A stretch of DNA of 64,000 bases from Prosthecobacter sp. SYSU 5D2 (GCF_039655865.1 NZ_JBBYXL010000005.1:62001-126000); one strand, 5' to 3'; shown: positions 52,661-61,305, numbered from the stretch's first letter. Notes: generated by a model not told the origin, from the sequence alone. Program-made: numbers and translations.

Positions 52661-52975
52661 TTATGCGTTGATGGAGACGACCTGCACGCGGGTCAGCGGC
52701 TGGCGGTGACCTTTGGTCAGGTGGTAGCCCTTGCGCTTCTTGAATTTGAAGGCGGTGACCTTAGGAGCCTTGAACTGCTTCAGTACCTTGAAGTCAACCG
52801 TGGCACCAGCAACGGTAGGAGTGCCGATTTTGAGGTCTGCACCTTCACCGGCGGCGAGCACCTGGTCGAAGGAAGCGGTTTCACCTTCAGCAACTTCCAG
52901 CTTCTCCACGTCGAGGTATTCACCCACGGAAGCTCTGTATTGTTTGCCACCAGTTTTGAAGATTGCGTATGCCAT
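52661..52975 (-). CDS. rplU: 50S ribosomal protein L21
   Basis: A 104-residue L21 from ATG 52975 ([20 protein letters not shown]). It carries [40 protein letters not shown] and ends VVSINA. It binds 23S rRNA. The in-frame ATG at 53074 would add 33 residues lacking homology, so 52975 is chosen. A small palindromic hairpin in the 5' leader (53019-53032) is described separately. The gene is the first of the rplU-rpmA pair. Confidence 0.95.
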   Translation of the reverse strand: MAYAIFKTGGKQYRASVGEYLDVEKLEVAEGETASFDQVLAAGEGADLKIGTPTVAGATVDFKVLKQFKAPKVTAFKFKKRKGYHLTKGHRQPLTRVQVVSINA

Positions 52976-53018
52976 AACGTTGTCTGCTGAAGTTTTGTCT
53001 CTGCCTGCCGCGCGGAGT

Positions 53019-53032
53019 GGTCTCAAGAGACC
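53019..53032 (-). promoter_or_regulatory. Leader hairpin upstream of rplU
   Basis: On the minus strand the leader reads GGTCTCTTGAGACC, a perfect dyad that folds as a 5-bp stem with a stable CUUG tetraloop. It lies about 45 nt before the rplU ATG and could be part of an autoregulatory leader. That is inferred. Confidence 0.4.
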
Positions 53033-53164
53033 AAGTCTTCCGGCATCGGGGGCGACGATCATGCCACAGGTCACGCGCCGGGCAACCGAATTTTTGAGGT
53101 TTTCCGTTTTCCGCCGTGAAATCCCCTCATCTTTCAGATACGTTTCAAAAAGCCTCGGCAGACG

Positions 53165-53194
53165 TTGACATCGTCCCAGCTTCCCTGATATTAC
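53165..53194 (+). promoter_or_regulatory. Sigma70-type promoter before a lipoprotein gene
   Basis: A perfect TTGACA (53165-53170), an 18-bp spacer and TATTAC (53189-53194, 4 of 6). The predicted start of transcription (about 53201) is only a few bases before the ATG at 53205, which would make the message almost leaderless. Confidence 0.5.
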
Positions 53195-53204
53195 CGGTCA
53201 ATTC

Positions 53205-53699
53205 ATGGCCTACGAGTCACGCTCATCTTTTTGCCGTCTTTTCGCCCTGGCTTTGCTGGCGTCAGCTATTGCTTCCTGCTCCTCCGTCAGTGTGGGTCCT
53301 GGAGGCGAGATTTCCAAGGTCAAATATTACCACCTGCATCCTGGTAATCCCGTCAGCACAGTGGATCCTGCCGTTCAGTTTGAGCGTGATTACCTGCTCT
53401 TCGGCGCAGTGACCAAGGCAGAGGTCACCGACCGCTTTGGCCATTATTACACCATCTTCTGGAAAGCGAATGACCGCAGCCAGCCCGTCACCGTACGTTT
53501 TGAATACCGCCAGGCCAATACCGGGCTTGAGGCCAGAGCCGTAGAACAGGAGGTCACAGACCTCCAGCGCACCAACAGCACCAAATTTCAGGTGAGTGGC
53601 AGTGAATATAATGCCGCAGGACGCGTCACAGCTTGGAAGGTTACTCTCCTGCGCGGGCAGGAGGAACTGGCCAGCCAGCAGTCCTATCTCTGGAACTGA
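53205..53699 (+). CDS. Small lipoprotein, hypothetical
   Basis: A 164-residue lipoprotein. The signal peptide ends at Cys25 (ALLASAIASC). The mature part has no named family: VKYYHLHPGNPVSTVDPAVQ, FGHYYTIFWKANDRSQPVTV and FEYRQANTGLEARAVEQEVT. It is short, beta-rich and Gln/Thr-rich, so an envelope structural or binding role is possible. It starts right behind a good promoter. It is divergent from rplU. Confidence 0.72.
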   Translation: MAYESRSSFCRLFALALLASAIASCSSVSVGPGGEISKVKYYHLHPGNPVSTVDPAVQFERDYLLFGAVTKAEVTDRFGHYYTIFWKANDRSQPVTVRFEYRQANTGLEARAVEQEVTDLQRTNSTKFQVSGSEYNAAGRVTAWKVTLLRGQEELASQQSYLWN

Positions 53700-53843
53700 G
53701 CCCCCAGCTTCAAATCCCCCCCAATGAATCTTCCGCTCGAATCCCCCGTCTGGCAACGTGCCGGCCGACATTGTAGTGTCGGCATTGCATCTGCTCACCG
53801 TTTTCAAGCGAACTGATTTCTAACCAACTTTTCTCTGCTTGCC

Positions 53844-54380
53844 GTGACCCCCCCATCCACCATTCTTGTAGGCCGAATAGGCAAGCTTTTTTGGCTTCGG
53901 GTTGAAGGTCGCGGCACCTTCCAAAACTCTGTCCAGGTCAAAAAAGCTCTCCAGGCAGTCGTTGCCAACGGCACCCATGATCTCGTTGTTGATCTGGAGC
54001 GCTGTCCCATGATGGATTCCACCTTCCTGGGCACCCTCACAGGAGCCGCCCTCCAGCTCCGCGAAAAAAATGGTGGATCCCTCAGCGTCCTGAACGCCAA
54101 CGCCCGCAACCTGCAACTTCTCACCGACCTCGGGCTGGACCACATCATGGAAGTGGACAGCGCAGGCAATGCCTGGCCGGAAGAACGGGAAATGGCCTGC
54201 GCCCAGCTCGCCACTTGCAGTGAAAAAGGTGCCAGCAACAAGATCGAGCACACCCAGCATGTGCTCATGGCCCATCAAACTCTGGCTGACATGAGCAACA
54301 TGAACGAAGGCCGCTTCCGCGATGTCATTCATTTTTTAGAGAAGGAGCTTGAGGAACAGCCAGAACTGGCCACCTCCTAG
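53844..54380 (+). CDS. STAS-domain protein (anti-anti-sigma factor type)
   Basis: A 178-residue protein starting with GTG at 53844. Residues about 1-108 form a STAS domain, with the phosphorylatable Ser in PMMDSTFLGTLTGAAL and SLSVLNANARNLQLLTDLGL after it. The C-terminal 70 residues (from about 110, AWPEEREMACAQLATCSEKG) are a helical extension that is not part of STAS. STAS proteins bind and release anti-sigma kinases depending on Ser phosphorylation. The next gene encodes a PP2C-type SpoIIE phosphatase, the enzyme class that dephosphorylates such proteins, so a partner-switching pair is likely. Confidence 0.85.
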   Translation: MTPPSTILVGRIGKLFWLRVEGRGTFQNSVQVKKALQAVVANGTHDLVVDLERCPMMDSTFLGTLTGAALQLREKNGGSLSVLNANARNLQLLTDLGLDHIMEVDSAGNAWPEEREMACAQLATCSEKGASNKIEHTQHVLMAHQTLADMSNMNEGRFRDVIHFLEKELEEQPELATS

Positions 54381-54441
54381 CAGTGCAGGCAATCATGCTT
54401 GATGGCCGTCCGCTGCCATCATCTGCCTTCTCCCCGCTCCC

Positions 54442-55890
54442 ATGATCAGCATCATCATCATTATCGTGCTGAGCCTCCTGCTGGCCGGGGCTGGCATCGC
54501 CCTGGTGCTGATCTCCAAAAAGAAAGACCAGGCCATTTTGGCACTCCTGCAGGAGGAGCAGGAAATCGTGGAGGAAGAGCGCCGCATGTTCGGCTTTCTA
54601 CATGATCTTGGCGAGGCCATCACCCGCGAGGACAGCCATTCCGCCATGTATCGTCTCATTGTCGAAGGAGCCATGCGCGTCCTCAAGAGCAATGGCGGCG
54701 CCCTCTACCTCCTTGACCCGACCGGTAAATCCCTCGTCCCCCGTTTTCATTCCGACCATTGCGCCCCCCTCATTGACCTGCCGGAGCGCATCGCCGCCAT
54801 GGGCAAGACCAACCCCTCCGCCCTCCTCAGCTTTCTCCGGCTTCATTCCCTGCGGAGGGATGAAAGCGTCGTCGGCGGCGTCTTCTCCACCCAGCGCCCG
54901 GAAATCATTGAGGACCTCCGCAAGGACAGCCGCCTCAAAAACGGCAGCAGCTTTCAAAACAACGTCACCGTCCTCATCGGCCCCCTTAGCTTTGGGCCCA
55001 AAAAACTCGGCGTCCTGGCCGTTACCTCACCCAAAGGAGCCCGCATCTACAAGGCCAACGACTTCGAGGTCTTCAAATCCATCGTCGAGCAGTCCGCCTT
55101 CGCCCTCGCCAATGCCATGGCCCATCAGGCCGCTTCAGAAAAAAAACAGATCGAGGCCGAGCTCCGCGCCGCCAGCGACATCCAGCGCATCCTTTTGCCA
55201 GACCACAATCCCGTCCTGAATGGCTACACCATCGCCGGACGCAACATCCCCGCCAAGGTTCTCAGCGGCGATTATTACGACTACATCCCCCTTGCCGATG
55301 ACCGCCTCGGCGTCGTCATCGCCGACGTCTCAGGCAAAGGCACCGCTGCTGCCATTATCACCGCCATGTGCCGCAGCATCCTGCGCAGCAATGCCGCCAG
55401 CAGCCACTCTCCCGCCGCCGTCCTGGCCGCCGTCAACCGCCAGCTCTCACCGGACATCCGGGAGGACATGTTTATCAGCATGATCTACATGGTTTTCGAG
55501 CCTGCCACTGACACCATCACCCTGGCCCGCGCCGGCCATACCCTCCCCCTCATCTGGCGCCAGGCCTCCGGCAAGGTGGACAGCCTCCACAGCGGCGGCC
55601 TCGCTGTCGGCATTGACAAAGGCGACGTCTTCGAGCGCGTCACCAAAGACCTTACCTTTCAGATGCACCCCGGGGACTGCCTCCTGCTTTATACCGACGG
55701 CATCAATGAAGCCCTGGATGCCAAAGGCCTCGAGTTTGGTGAAGAGCGCATCCACACCACCCTCGCCACCTTTGCCCCCCACGGAGCCGCAGGGATTGTG
55801 GATGGCATCGTCGCCGATGTGGACAAGTTTCTCGGCGGCAAGCGGTCTCACGATGACATCACCTTGATTGCCCTCCAGAAGGAGGCATAA
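54442..55890 (+). CDS. GAF-SpoIIE (PP2C-type) serine phosphatase, membrane anchored
   Basis: A 482-residue protein. A single N-terminal TM helix (about 2-26, SIIIIIVLSLLLAGAGIALV) is followed by a short coiled coil, a GAF domain (about 50-215, EDLRKDSRLKNGSSFQNNVT) and a SpoIIE/RsbU phosphatase domain (from about 235, AASDIQRILLPDHNPVLNGY). Metal-binding residues lie in AKVLSGDYYDYIPL and GVVIADVSGKGTAAA, with LLYTDGINEALDAKG near the end. It probably dephosphorylates the STAS protein encoded 61 bp upstream in response to a GAF-bound signal (inferred). Confidence 0.9.
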   Translation: MISIIIIIVLSLLLAGAGIALVLISKKKDQAILALLQEEQEIVEEERRMFGFLHDLGEAITREDSHSAMYRLIVEGAMRVLKSNGGALYLLDPTGKSLVPRFHSDHCAPLIDLPERIAAMGKTNPSALLSFLRLHSLRRDESVVGGVFSTQRPEIIEDLRKDSRLKNGSSFQNNVTVLIGPLSFGPKKLGVLAVTSPKGARIYKANDFEVFKSIVEQSAFALANAMAHQAASEKKQIEAELRAASDIQRILLPDHNPVLNGYTIAGRNIPAKVLSGDYYDYIPLADDRLGVVIADVSGKGTAAAIITAMCRSILRSNAASSHSPAAVLAAVNRQLSPDIREDMFISMIYMVFEPATDTITLARAGHTLPLIWRQASGKVDSLHSGGLAVGIDKGDVFERVTKDLTFQMHPGDCLLLYTDGINEALDAKGLEFGEERIHTTLATFAPHGAAGIVDGIVADVDKFLGGKRSHDDITLIALQKEA

Positions 55891-55990
55891 TACCCGCCCC
55901 CACGCTCAGCAGATGTCTGCCGCGCTGCGCATCTGCCGATGCTGGTCCCTCTCTTTATCCAAGCCTTAACCCCTGAAAACCAACCCTGAC

Positions 55991-56566
55991 ATGTCCGAGC
56001 CGAGTCCCACCCCAGAGACCCAGCCTGAAATCCCAGAGTCCCCCGTCACCGTGGAAACCAACCCGGAGGCCGAAGCCGTGACCGAACCCGCCCCCCCGGC
56101 AGATCCCCTGGAGGCCGCCCTGGCCGAGGTCACCCAGTGGAAGGATCTTGCCTACCGCAACGCCGCCGAGCTGGACAACTTCCGCAAGCGCGCCACCCGC
56201 GAGGCCCAGGAAACCCGCGCCTTTGCCAATGCCGACCTCCTCCGCTCCCTCTTCCCCATCCTCGACAATTTCGAAATGGGTCTGGAAGCCGCCCGCGCAG
56301 AGTCTGAAAAATCCATGATCTTTATGGGCATGAGCATGGTCCACCGCCAGATCACTGACTTCCTCCGCGAGCAGGGCGTCCAGGAAATCGAAGCCCAGGA
56401 CAAGCCCTTCGATCCTAACCTCCACGACGCCGTCTCCCAGGAAGTCAGCCCGGACGTCCCAGAAGGCACCGTCATCCGCGTCACCCGCCGAGGTTACAAG
56501 CTCAAAGACCGCCTCCTTCGCGCCGCCAGTGTCATCGTCTCCGGCACCCCCACACAAGCCGCCTAA
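55991..56566 (+). CDS. grpE: Nucleotide exchange factor GrpE
   Basis: A 191-residue GrpE. The first 55 residues are an acidic, Pro/Glu-rich disordered extension. The coiled coil starts near ALAEVTQWKDLAYRNAAELD, then NFRKRATREAQETRAF, the signature ILDNFEMGLEAARAE, and LREQGVQEIEAQDKPFDPNL with the C-terminal beta domain. It releases ADP from DnaK and acts as a thermosensor. It is followed after 30 bp by dnaJ. dnaK is not in the window. Confidence 0.93.
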   Translation: MSEPSPTPETQPEIPESPVTVETNPEAEAVTEPAPPADPLEAALAEVTQWKDLAYRNAAELDNFRKRATREAQETRAFANADLLRSLFPILDNFEMGLEAARAESEKSMIFMGMSMVHRQITDFLREQGVQEIEAQDKPFDPNLHDAVSQEVSPDVPEGTVIRVTRRGYKLKDRLLRAASVIVSGTPTQAA

Positions 56567-56596
56567 ACCACCCCTCCCGTCTCCTTCACTCCCATC

Positions 56597-57763
56597 ATGG
56601 CAGAAAAACGCGATTATTATGAGGTATTGGGCGTCTCCCGTGACGTCTCTGCCGATGACCTGAAAAAAGCCTACCGCAAACTGGCCGTCAAATTCCACCC
56701 CGACAAAAACCCCGGGGACAAAACCGCCGAAGACAAATTCAAAGAAATCGGCGAGGCCTACGACATCCTCAGCGACGACCAAAAACGCGCCGCCTACGAC
56801 CGCTATGGACACGCCGCCTTCGCCGGTGGCATGGGCGGTCCAGGGGCTGGCGGTGGAGGCGGCTTCCACGACCCCTTTGACATCTTCCGCGAGGTCTTCG
56901 GCGGCGGCGGTGGTGGTGGCAGCGGTGTCTTCGAAAGCTTCTTCGGTGGCGGCGGCGGTGGCCGCCAGCAGCGCCGGGACGGCCCCCAGCGTGGTAGCGA
57001 CCTCCGCTACGGCCTGGAAATCAGCCTCGAAGAAGCCGCCAAAGGCTGCGAGCGCGAGATCGAATACGAGCGCCTCAACAGTTGCAAAACCTGCTCCGGC
57101 AGCGGTTCCGCCAGCGGTGGTGGCAAAAAAACCTGCCGCACCTGTGGCGGCGTCGGCCAGGTCATCTCCTCCCGCGGCTTCTTTCAGATCCAGCAGACCT
57201 GCCCGGACTGCAGCGGTTCCGGTGAGGTCATCAGCGACCCCTGCAAAGTCTGCTCCGGCACCGGCCGCTCCAAAGAGCGCACCAAAATCCGCGTCAAAAT
57301 CCCCGCCGGCATCGAGGACGGCTCCCGCCTCCGCTCCGGTGGCAATGGCGATTACGGCAGCAAAGGCGGCCCTGCTGGCGACCTCTACATCGTCGTTCAG
57401 ATCCGCCAGCACGAAATCTTCGAGCGGGAAGGTGACGACCTCCACTGCCAGATGCCCCTCAGCTTCTCCACCGCCGCCCTCGGTGGCGAGACCACCGTCC
57501 CCACCCTGGAAGGCAAGGCCACCCTCAAAGTGCCCTCCGGCACCCAGAACGGCACCACCTTCCGCCTCCGCGGAAAAGGCATCAAAACCCTCGGCGAAGA
57601 ACGCCACGGCGACCTCTACGTCCACGTCCAGATCGCCGTTCCCACCAAGCTCAACGCCGAGCAGAAGGCCCACCTCCAGGCCTTCGCCGAATCTTTTGGT
57701 GAGACCCACTCCTCCACCATGGAAGAAAGTTTCTTCGAAAAGGCCAAAAAGTTCTTCAAATAA
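56597..57763 (+). CDS. dnaJ: Chaperone DnaJ (Hsp40, type I)
   Basis: A 388-residue DnaJ with all canonical parts. The J-domain has [20 protein letters not shown] and the HPD motif in [11 protein letters not shown] Gly/Phe-rich linker is followed by the zinc region with four CxxCxGxG motifs ([32 protein letters not shown]) and the C-terminal substrate-binding domain. It stimulates DnaK ATPase activity and binds unfolded clients. It follows grpE directly, and a glutaredoxin-like gene lies 50 bp downstream. Confidence 0.95.
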   Translation: MAEKRDYYEVLGVSRDVSADDLKKAYRKLAVKFHPDKNPGDKTAEDKFKEIGEAYDILSDDQKRAAYDRYGHAAFAGGMGGPGAGGGGGFHDPFDIFREVFGGGGGGGSGVFESFFGGGGGGRQQRRDGPQRGSDLRYGLEISLEEAAKGCEREIEYERLNSCKTCSGSGSASGGGKKTCRTCGGVGQVISSRGFFQIQQTCPDCSGSGEVISDPCKVCSGTGRSKERTKIRVKIPAGIEDGSRLRSGGNGDYGSKGGPAGDLYIVVQIRQHEIFEREGDDLHCQMPLSFSTAALGGETTVPTLEGKATLKVPSGTQNGTTFRLRGKGIKTLGEERHGDLYVHVQIAVPTKLNAEQKAHLQAFAESFGETHSSTMEESFFEKAKKFFK

Positions 57764-57813
57764 GCCCCCGCTCCAAAGCGTAACCCTTCATTGAACCCAG
57801 ATTTCCCCTCTTT

Positions 57814-58170
57814 ATGAATCCGCCCAAAATCACCGCCTACCTCAAAACCTACTGTGGCTGGAGCGAAGGCGTCCGCGCCATCTTCCGCAAGTATGACCTT
57901 CCCTACGAGGAAAAGGACATCATCAAAAACCCCGCCTTCCGCTGGGAGATGGAACAGAAAAGCGGCCAGCCCCTCAGCCCCTGCGTCGAGATCAACGACA
58001 CCATGCTCGCCGACATCAGCGGCGAAGAAGTCGAGCGCTGGATGATCTCCAACAACCTCCTCCAGCCGGACGATACCCCGCCCGACGCACCCATTGACTC
58101 CGCCTGCACCGACGCCCAGCACGCCGCCATGGCCGCCGGCCAGGTTGGCAAGATCAGCTTCATCAACTGA
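57814..58170 (+). CDS. Glutaredoxin-like protein (CGWS active site)
   Basis: A 118-residue thioredoxin-fold protein. The active-site motif is TYCGWSEGVRAIFRKYDLPY (Cys-Gly-Trp-Ser), so only one Cys is present, as in monothiol glutaredoxins, which use CGFS. The cis-Pro segment QPLSPCVEINDTM and DISGEEVERWM match the family. A C-terminal extension (SACTDAQHAAMAAGQ) is unusual. It may handle glutathione or Fe-S trafficking; this is inferred. It lies 50 bp after dnaJ and may be cotranscribed. Confidence 0.8.
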   Translation: MNPPKITAYLKTYCGWSEGVRAIFRKYDLPYEEKDIIKNPAFRWEMEQKSGQPLSPCVEINDTMLADISGEEVERWMISNNLLQPDDTPPDAPIDSACTDAQHAAMAAGQVGKISFIN

Positions 58171-58183
58171 TTCCCCCTCTTCT

Positions 58184-58216
58184 CCCAGGCTCCCGCCTCG
58201 TCAGGCAGAGCCTGGG
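58184..58216 (+). terminator. Hairpin after the glutaredoxin-like gene (possible terminator)
   Basis: A perfect 9-bp stem CCCAGGCTC (58184-58192) with GAGCCTGGG (58208-58216). No T-run follows on either strand, so it may be a weak or factor-dependent terminator or a transcript-end hairpin. Confidence 0.4.
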
Positions 58217-58242
58217 CCAAAAAGACTTGTCATTCACCAAGG

Positions 58243-58271
58243 TTGACACGACCCCGGACAAGTCTTATAGA
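58243..58271 (+). promoter_or_regulatory. Sigma70 promoter of tRNA-Cys
   Basis: A perfect TTGACA (58243-58248), a 17-bp spacer and TATAGA (58266-58271). The tRNA begins about 22 bp after the -10. It is one of the clearest promoters in the window. Confidence 0.78.
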
Positions 58272-58292
58272 CACCTCTGCTCTCTGAGCAAT

Positions 58293-58367
58293 GGCGAGGT
58301 AGCAAAGTGGTAATGCACTGGTCTGCAAAACCGGTATGCGCGGGTTCAATTCCCGCCCTCGCCTCCA
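58293..58367 (+). tRNA. tRNA-Cys (anticodon GCA)
   Basis: A complete 75-nt tRNA. The acceptor stem GGCGAGG pairs with CCTCGCC, and CCA is encoded at the 3' end. The anticodon arm is CTGGT-CTGCAAA-ACCGG (anticodon GCA, cysteine), and the T arm is GCGGG-TTCAATT-CCCGC. A gene cluster of apparently foreign character follows it within 90 bp. Confidence 0.95.
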
Positions 58368-58372
58368 CTTTC

Positions 58373-58397
58373 ATTTTCAACGAGTACGTTTGAAAAT
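58373..58397. repeat. Inverted repeat after tRNA-Cys
   Basis: Eight-base arms ATTTTCAA and TTGAAAAT with a 9-bp spacer, directly behind the tRNA-Cys gene. It may be a weak terminator or part of an attachment site; neither is shown. Confidence 0.4.
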
Positions 58398-58453
58398 CTG
58401 AAAAGTCTCAACGCCTGTCTCACGTGGTTACAGAAATCACCGTTGGGAAATGG

Positions 58454-58954
58454 TCACTGTTTTTCGACGTGGATGCTCGCTACGTTAATAATAAGCGCAT
58501 CTTGGGTTGAAGATGCATCTACCGTGCCGGCGACAACAACGGTGCTCAGTTCCTTCAGTCCACTGAACCCGCGCAGGCTTGTCCTGAGCAATTTCCCATT
58601 CTCGCCTTTCACCTGAATGGTAGCCGTTCCGGCTTTCAGTTTTTCCGGACTTTCACAACAGTAGTCCCAGGGAGTTTTACAGGAATCGGCAGGATTTGCG
58701 TCGCATGGCACAATGGACTTTTCGTCTGCCAGGACCGCAATGGCGGCTTTGTCCATCAAGGACATGGCTCGGCCTCCGATCCTTCCCCTCACGACAATGG
58801 CTTCGCCCGCTTTAGCCGTTTGCCGTGCTTTCACCACGCTCAGCGCACCGGAAGGAGACTTGACCGTCAAAAGAGAATCAGGAAGCTGGTCAGCAGCGCG
58901 GCTCATCGGAGCGGCCAGGAGAATCAGAAGGATGGAAGCGAGTGTTTTTTTCAT
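58454..58954 (-). CDS. Secreted protein with TPWDYCC motif, export-cluster associated
   Basis: A 166-residue exported protein. The signal peptide covers about residues 1-20 (KKTLASILLILLAAPMSRAA). The mature part shows EAIVVRGRIGGRAMSLMDKA, IVPCDANPADSCKTPWDYCC (four Cys in a short span), and a beta-rich tail ending SIHVEKQ. The TPWDYCC motif recurs in uncharacterised proteins that accompany efflux ABC/HlyD clusters, as far as family memory allows. A periplasmic metal-binding or assembly role is inferred. It is the last gene of the minus-strand cluster. Confidence 0.7.
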   Translation of the reverse strand: MKKTLASILLILLAAPMSRAADQLPDSLLTVKSPSGALSVVKARQTAKAGEAIVVRGRIGGRAMSLMDKAAIAVLADEKSIVPCDANPADSCKTPWDYCCESPEKLKAGTATIQVKGENGKLLRTSLRGFSGLKELSTVVVAGTVDASSTQDALIINVASIHVEKQ

Positions 58955-59001
58955 AGTAGGTTAGGTTTGGTTTGGTTTGAGTGGATTGTGAATGAAAGTG
59001 T

Positions 59002-60150
59002 TCAAGCGGAGCGCAAGGCAGAATGGAGTTGGGGGTTGAGACAAGTCCAGGCAGGCGGCAAAGCTCCCAGGATAGCGAGAGCAGCGCCACCCAGGGCACC
59101 AATGCCCAATATTTCGGAAGTGATTTCCAGGGCGAAAGTTCCGATGGAAAACGAAACGGTGTAGCCATCCGCCAGCCCCATGGCCATCACCCCGGCCACA
59201 AACACCGCCAACAACGAGGCAAGCAGGCATTCCTGCACCAAACTCACCAGCAATGCAGTTCGTGTGTAGCCGATGGCTTGAAGCGTTGCCATTTCTCGAA
59301 TGCGCGATGCAAAGGCTGCATACAACGTGTTAAAGCCTCCAAAGACTGCCCCAACAGCAATCAATGCGGTGGTCAGCCAGGTCATGGCGCGAATGGGCCG
59401 GTAAAAGACGGAAAGCTTTTGGTAATAGTCACTTTCTCGCATCGCCACCAGTTCCAAGTCCAGGCGCTGAAGCGTGAATATTTCCACATCGTCAAAGGTC
59501 GCCTCCCCAAGCCTAACCACCACGCAGGACAGAGTGTCCCTCTGACCAACCGCCCGCAGGTCGTTCACATCCGCCCATACCTCCCCCTCCATGACAGTAC
59601 CGGGTGCTTGGAAGTGCCCCACAACGTCAAAGTCGGATTCTCCAATCCTTACTCTGCCCCCAATCGCCAGTTCATCATGGGGTAGGCCAAGCTTGTTTGC
59701 CGCGAGCTTTCCCACCATGACCTCTCCCGCGTGGGGAAAACGACCTGCCGTGAGCCGGATATCTGGATGGACCAAAAGTGCGGCAGGGGTCACTCCACGA
59801 ATCAGCGCTTGCCGGGGCATTCCGCTCTTCGGCGTCAGCAGTCCGTTGTAGTGGATCTCTGCTGAGACTGCTGGCTTTCCGAGTGTGGTCTTTATACCAG
59901 GAACCGATGCGGCAAGCAGCGATGGCAAGGAGGCCGCCACCTCACTGCGCTCCACGCTTTCTTCACTTCCTGAACCAAGCACAATGACATTTTCTTCGGA
60001 TCCTGAGGCTTTGATCACCCCATCCATGCCTTTAGAAAGCGCACTGGTGAGCATGAGCAGCAGAATAACAATCGCAGCCCCAAGGACAAGCTGCGTGAGC
60101 CTTGCTGGAGCGCGAAAGAGGTTTCGGACGGCGTATGAAAGCGGCAGCAT
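59002..60150 (-). CDS. ABC transporter permease, FtsX-like (second of two)
   Basis: A 382-residue membrane protein. TM1 is near residues 15-35 (LTQLVLGAAIVILLLMLTSA). A large periplasmic domain follows (about 45-250), then three C-terminal helices (AMTWLTTALIAVGAVFGGFN, LLASLLAVFVAGVMAMGLAD, ILGIGALGGAALAILGALPP). It is MacB/FtsX-like, paired with the ATPase at 61302. Its start directly abuts the stop of the other permease gene. Two different permeases with one ATPase suggest a heterodimeric permease unit. Confidence 0.88.
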   Translation of the reverse strand: MLPLSYAVRNLFRAPARLTQLVLGAAIVILLLMLTSALSKGMDGVIKASGSEENVIVLGSGSEESVERSEVAASLPSLLAASVPGIKTTLGKPAVSAEIHYNGLLTPKSGMPRQALIRGVTPAALLVHPDIRLTAGRFPHAGEVMVGKLAANKLGLPHDELAIGGRVRIGESDFDVVGHFQAPGTVMEGEVWADVNDLRAVGQRDTLSCVVVRLGEATFDDVEIFTLQRLDLELVAMRESDYYQKLSVFYRPIRAMTWLTTALIAVGAVFGGFNTLYAAFASRIREMATLQAIGYTRTALLVSLVQECLLASLLAVFVAGVMAMGLADGYTVSFSIGTFALEITSEILGIGALGGAALAILGALPPAWTCLNPQLHSALRSA

Positions 60151-61305
60151 TTAGGTGGATCTAAGAGATTCAACAATCGGCCGGTGGGAAGCTTTCCACG
60201 CGGGAAACAGGCTCGCCAGCAGGCCCAGAGCGAGTGCCGTGGCCAGGCCCTTAATGACAACGGCAGCATCGGGAGCAATCGCCATGGTGACGCCCTCGTT
60301 GCCAATCGTGTAACTTTGCCAGCGCAGGAACACAAAGGCAGTGGCGACCCCAACGGCACCGCCCATAGCGCCGAGCAAAATCCCCTCGATGGCCACGACC
60401 AGAGCAATGGCGCTCTGTGAAAAGCCTAGGGTTTGCAGCACCGCATTCTCTTTCACCCGTGACCTCACCACAAGCAGGATCGAATTGGCCACCAGTCCTA
60501 GCACCGCAGCCACCGCCCCCAGCCCAAGCCATCGGGTAAACCCAACGAGCTCCACCAAGGCTGCGGCAGTATCCGCAAAGAAAGCTTTTTCAGGACGGGT
60601 TCGCGTGGGCGCTTGCTCACTGCGAAAATACTCGTCAATGTCCTTGGCCACCCGATCAAGCCCGGCCCCCGGCTGCACACGAACATTGAATTGGGTCACG
60701 ATACCGAGCCCTGCGTTGGAGGCTTGCTGGAGAAACGAAAGGTGTACATATCCCACATTGTTATCTTGTGGCTCATCGCTTTGAATGATGCCTGCGACAT
60801 GCACCACCACACCGGCTGCGTCAAAGCGGTCGCCCACTTTTAAGCCGCGCCTGGCAGCGAAATGACGGCCCAAAAGCACTGCGTCGTTGCGCTTTTTCCA
60901 ATCCTCAAAAGAACCCTCGAGAAACTCAATTTGCGGTGCATATCGCAAAAGGTTTTCAGCAGGCACTCCACGAAATGCGATGATGTCCAAGCTCGCACCG
61001 CAGTTGTTGACCACGATTTGAATCGGAATGACCTCTTTAACTCCTGAGATCTTCCGGATGCCCATTTCATAATGCTCAGGCAGCCGGCTCGTGGCCGGAC
61101 AAAACCGGTTTTCCCGATAGACCACCAACGTCGTGTCATCGGCTTCGGATTGCGTCGCAAGCCGCAAACTTCGCTGCATGGTCTCCACTGTAGAAAAGAG
61201 AAACATTCCAGCAGCGACGCCAAGGATTGTCAGCGATGACCGGACCTTGTGACGGACCACCTGCTTAAAGGCAAGCGTGGCTAAACTGATGAGTTTGCCT
61301 GTCAT
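60151..61305 (-). CDS. ABC transporter permease, FtsX-like (first of two)
   Basis: A 384-residue membrane protein. TM1 is near residues 22-40 (SSLTILGVAAGMFLFSTVET). A periplasmic domain is followed by C-terminal helices (FTRWLGLGAVAAVLGLVANS, IALVVAIEGILLGAMGGAVG, VIKGLATALALGLLASLFPA). It is clearly a paralogue of its neighbour with the same FtsX/MacB layout. Its start overlaps the ATPase gene stop by 4 bp (ATGA), so it is coupled. Confidence 0.88.
   Translation of the reverse strand: MTGKLISLATLAFKQVVRHKVRSSLTILGVAAGMFLFSTVETMQRSLRLATQSEADDTTLVVYRENRFCPATSRLPEHYEMGIRKISGVKEVIPIQIVVNNCGASLDIIAFRGVPAENLLRYAPQIEFLEGSFEDWKKRNDAVLLGRHFAARRGLKVGDRFDAAGVVVHVAGIIQSDEPQDNNVGYVHLSFLQQASNAGLGIVTQFNVRVQPGAGLDRVAKDIDEYFRSEQAPTRTRPEKAFFADTAAALVELVGFTRWLGLGAVAAVLGLVANSILLVVRSRVKENAVLQTLGFSQSAIALVVAIEGILLGAMGGAVGVATAFVFLRWQSYTIGNEGVTMAIAPDAAVVIKGLATALALGLLASLFPAWKASHRPIVESLRST

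Noticed and set aside
55955-57709. A 584-codon minus-strand frame opposite grpE-dnaJ, very rich in Gly, Ala and Phe
   Set aside because: It is the reverse of the DnaJ Gly/Phe and zinc region. The DnaJ frame has all four CxxCxGxG motifs.
1707-59520. GTTAGGC/GCCTAAC occurrences as integron attC core sites
   Set aside because: No integron integrase, no gene-cassette array, and no paired cores with cassette spacing were seen; the shorter 7-mer is only mildly more frequent than chance.
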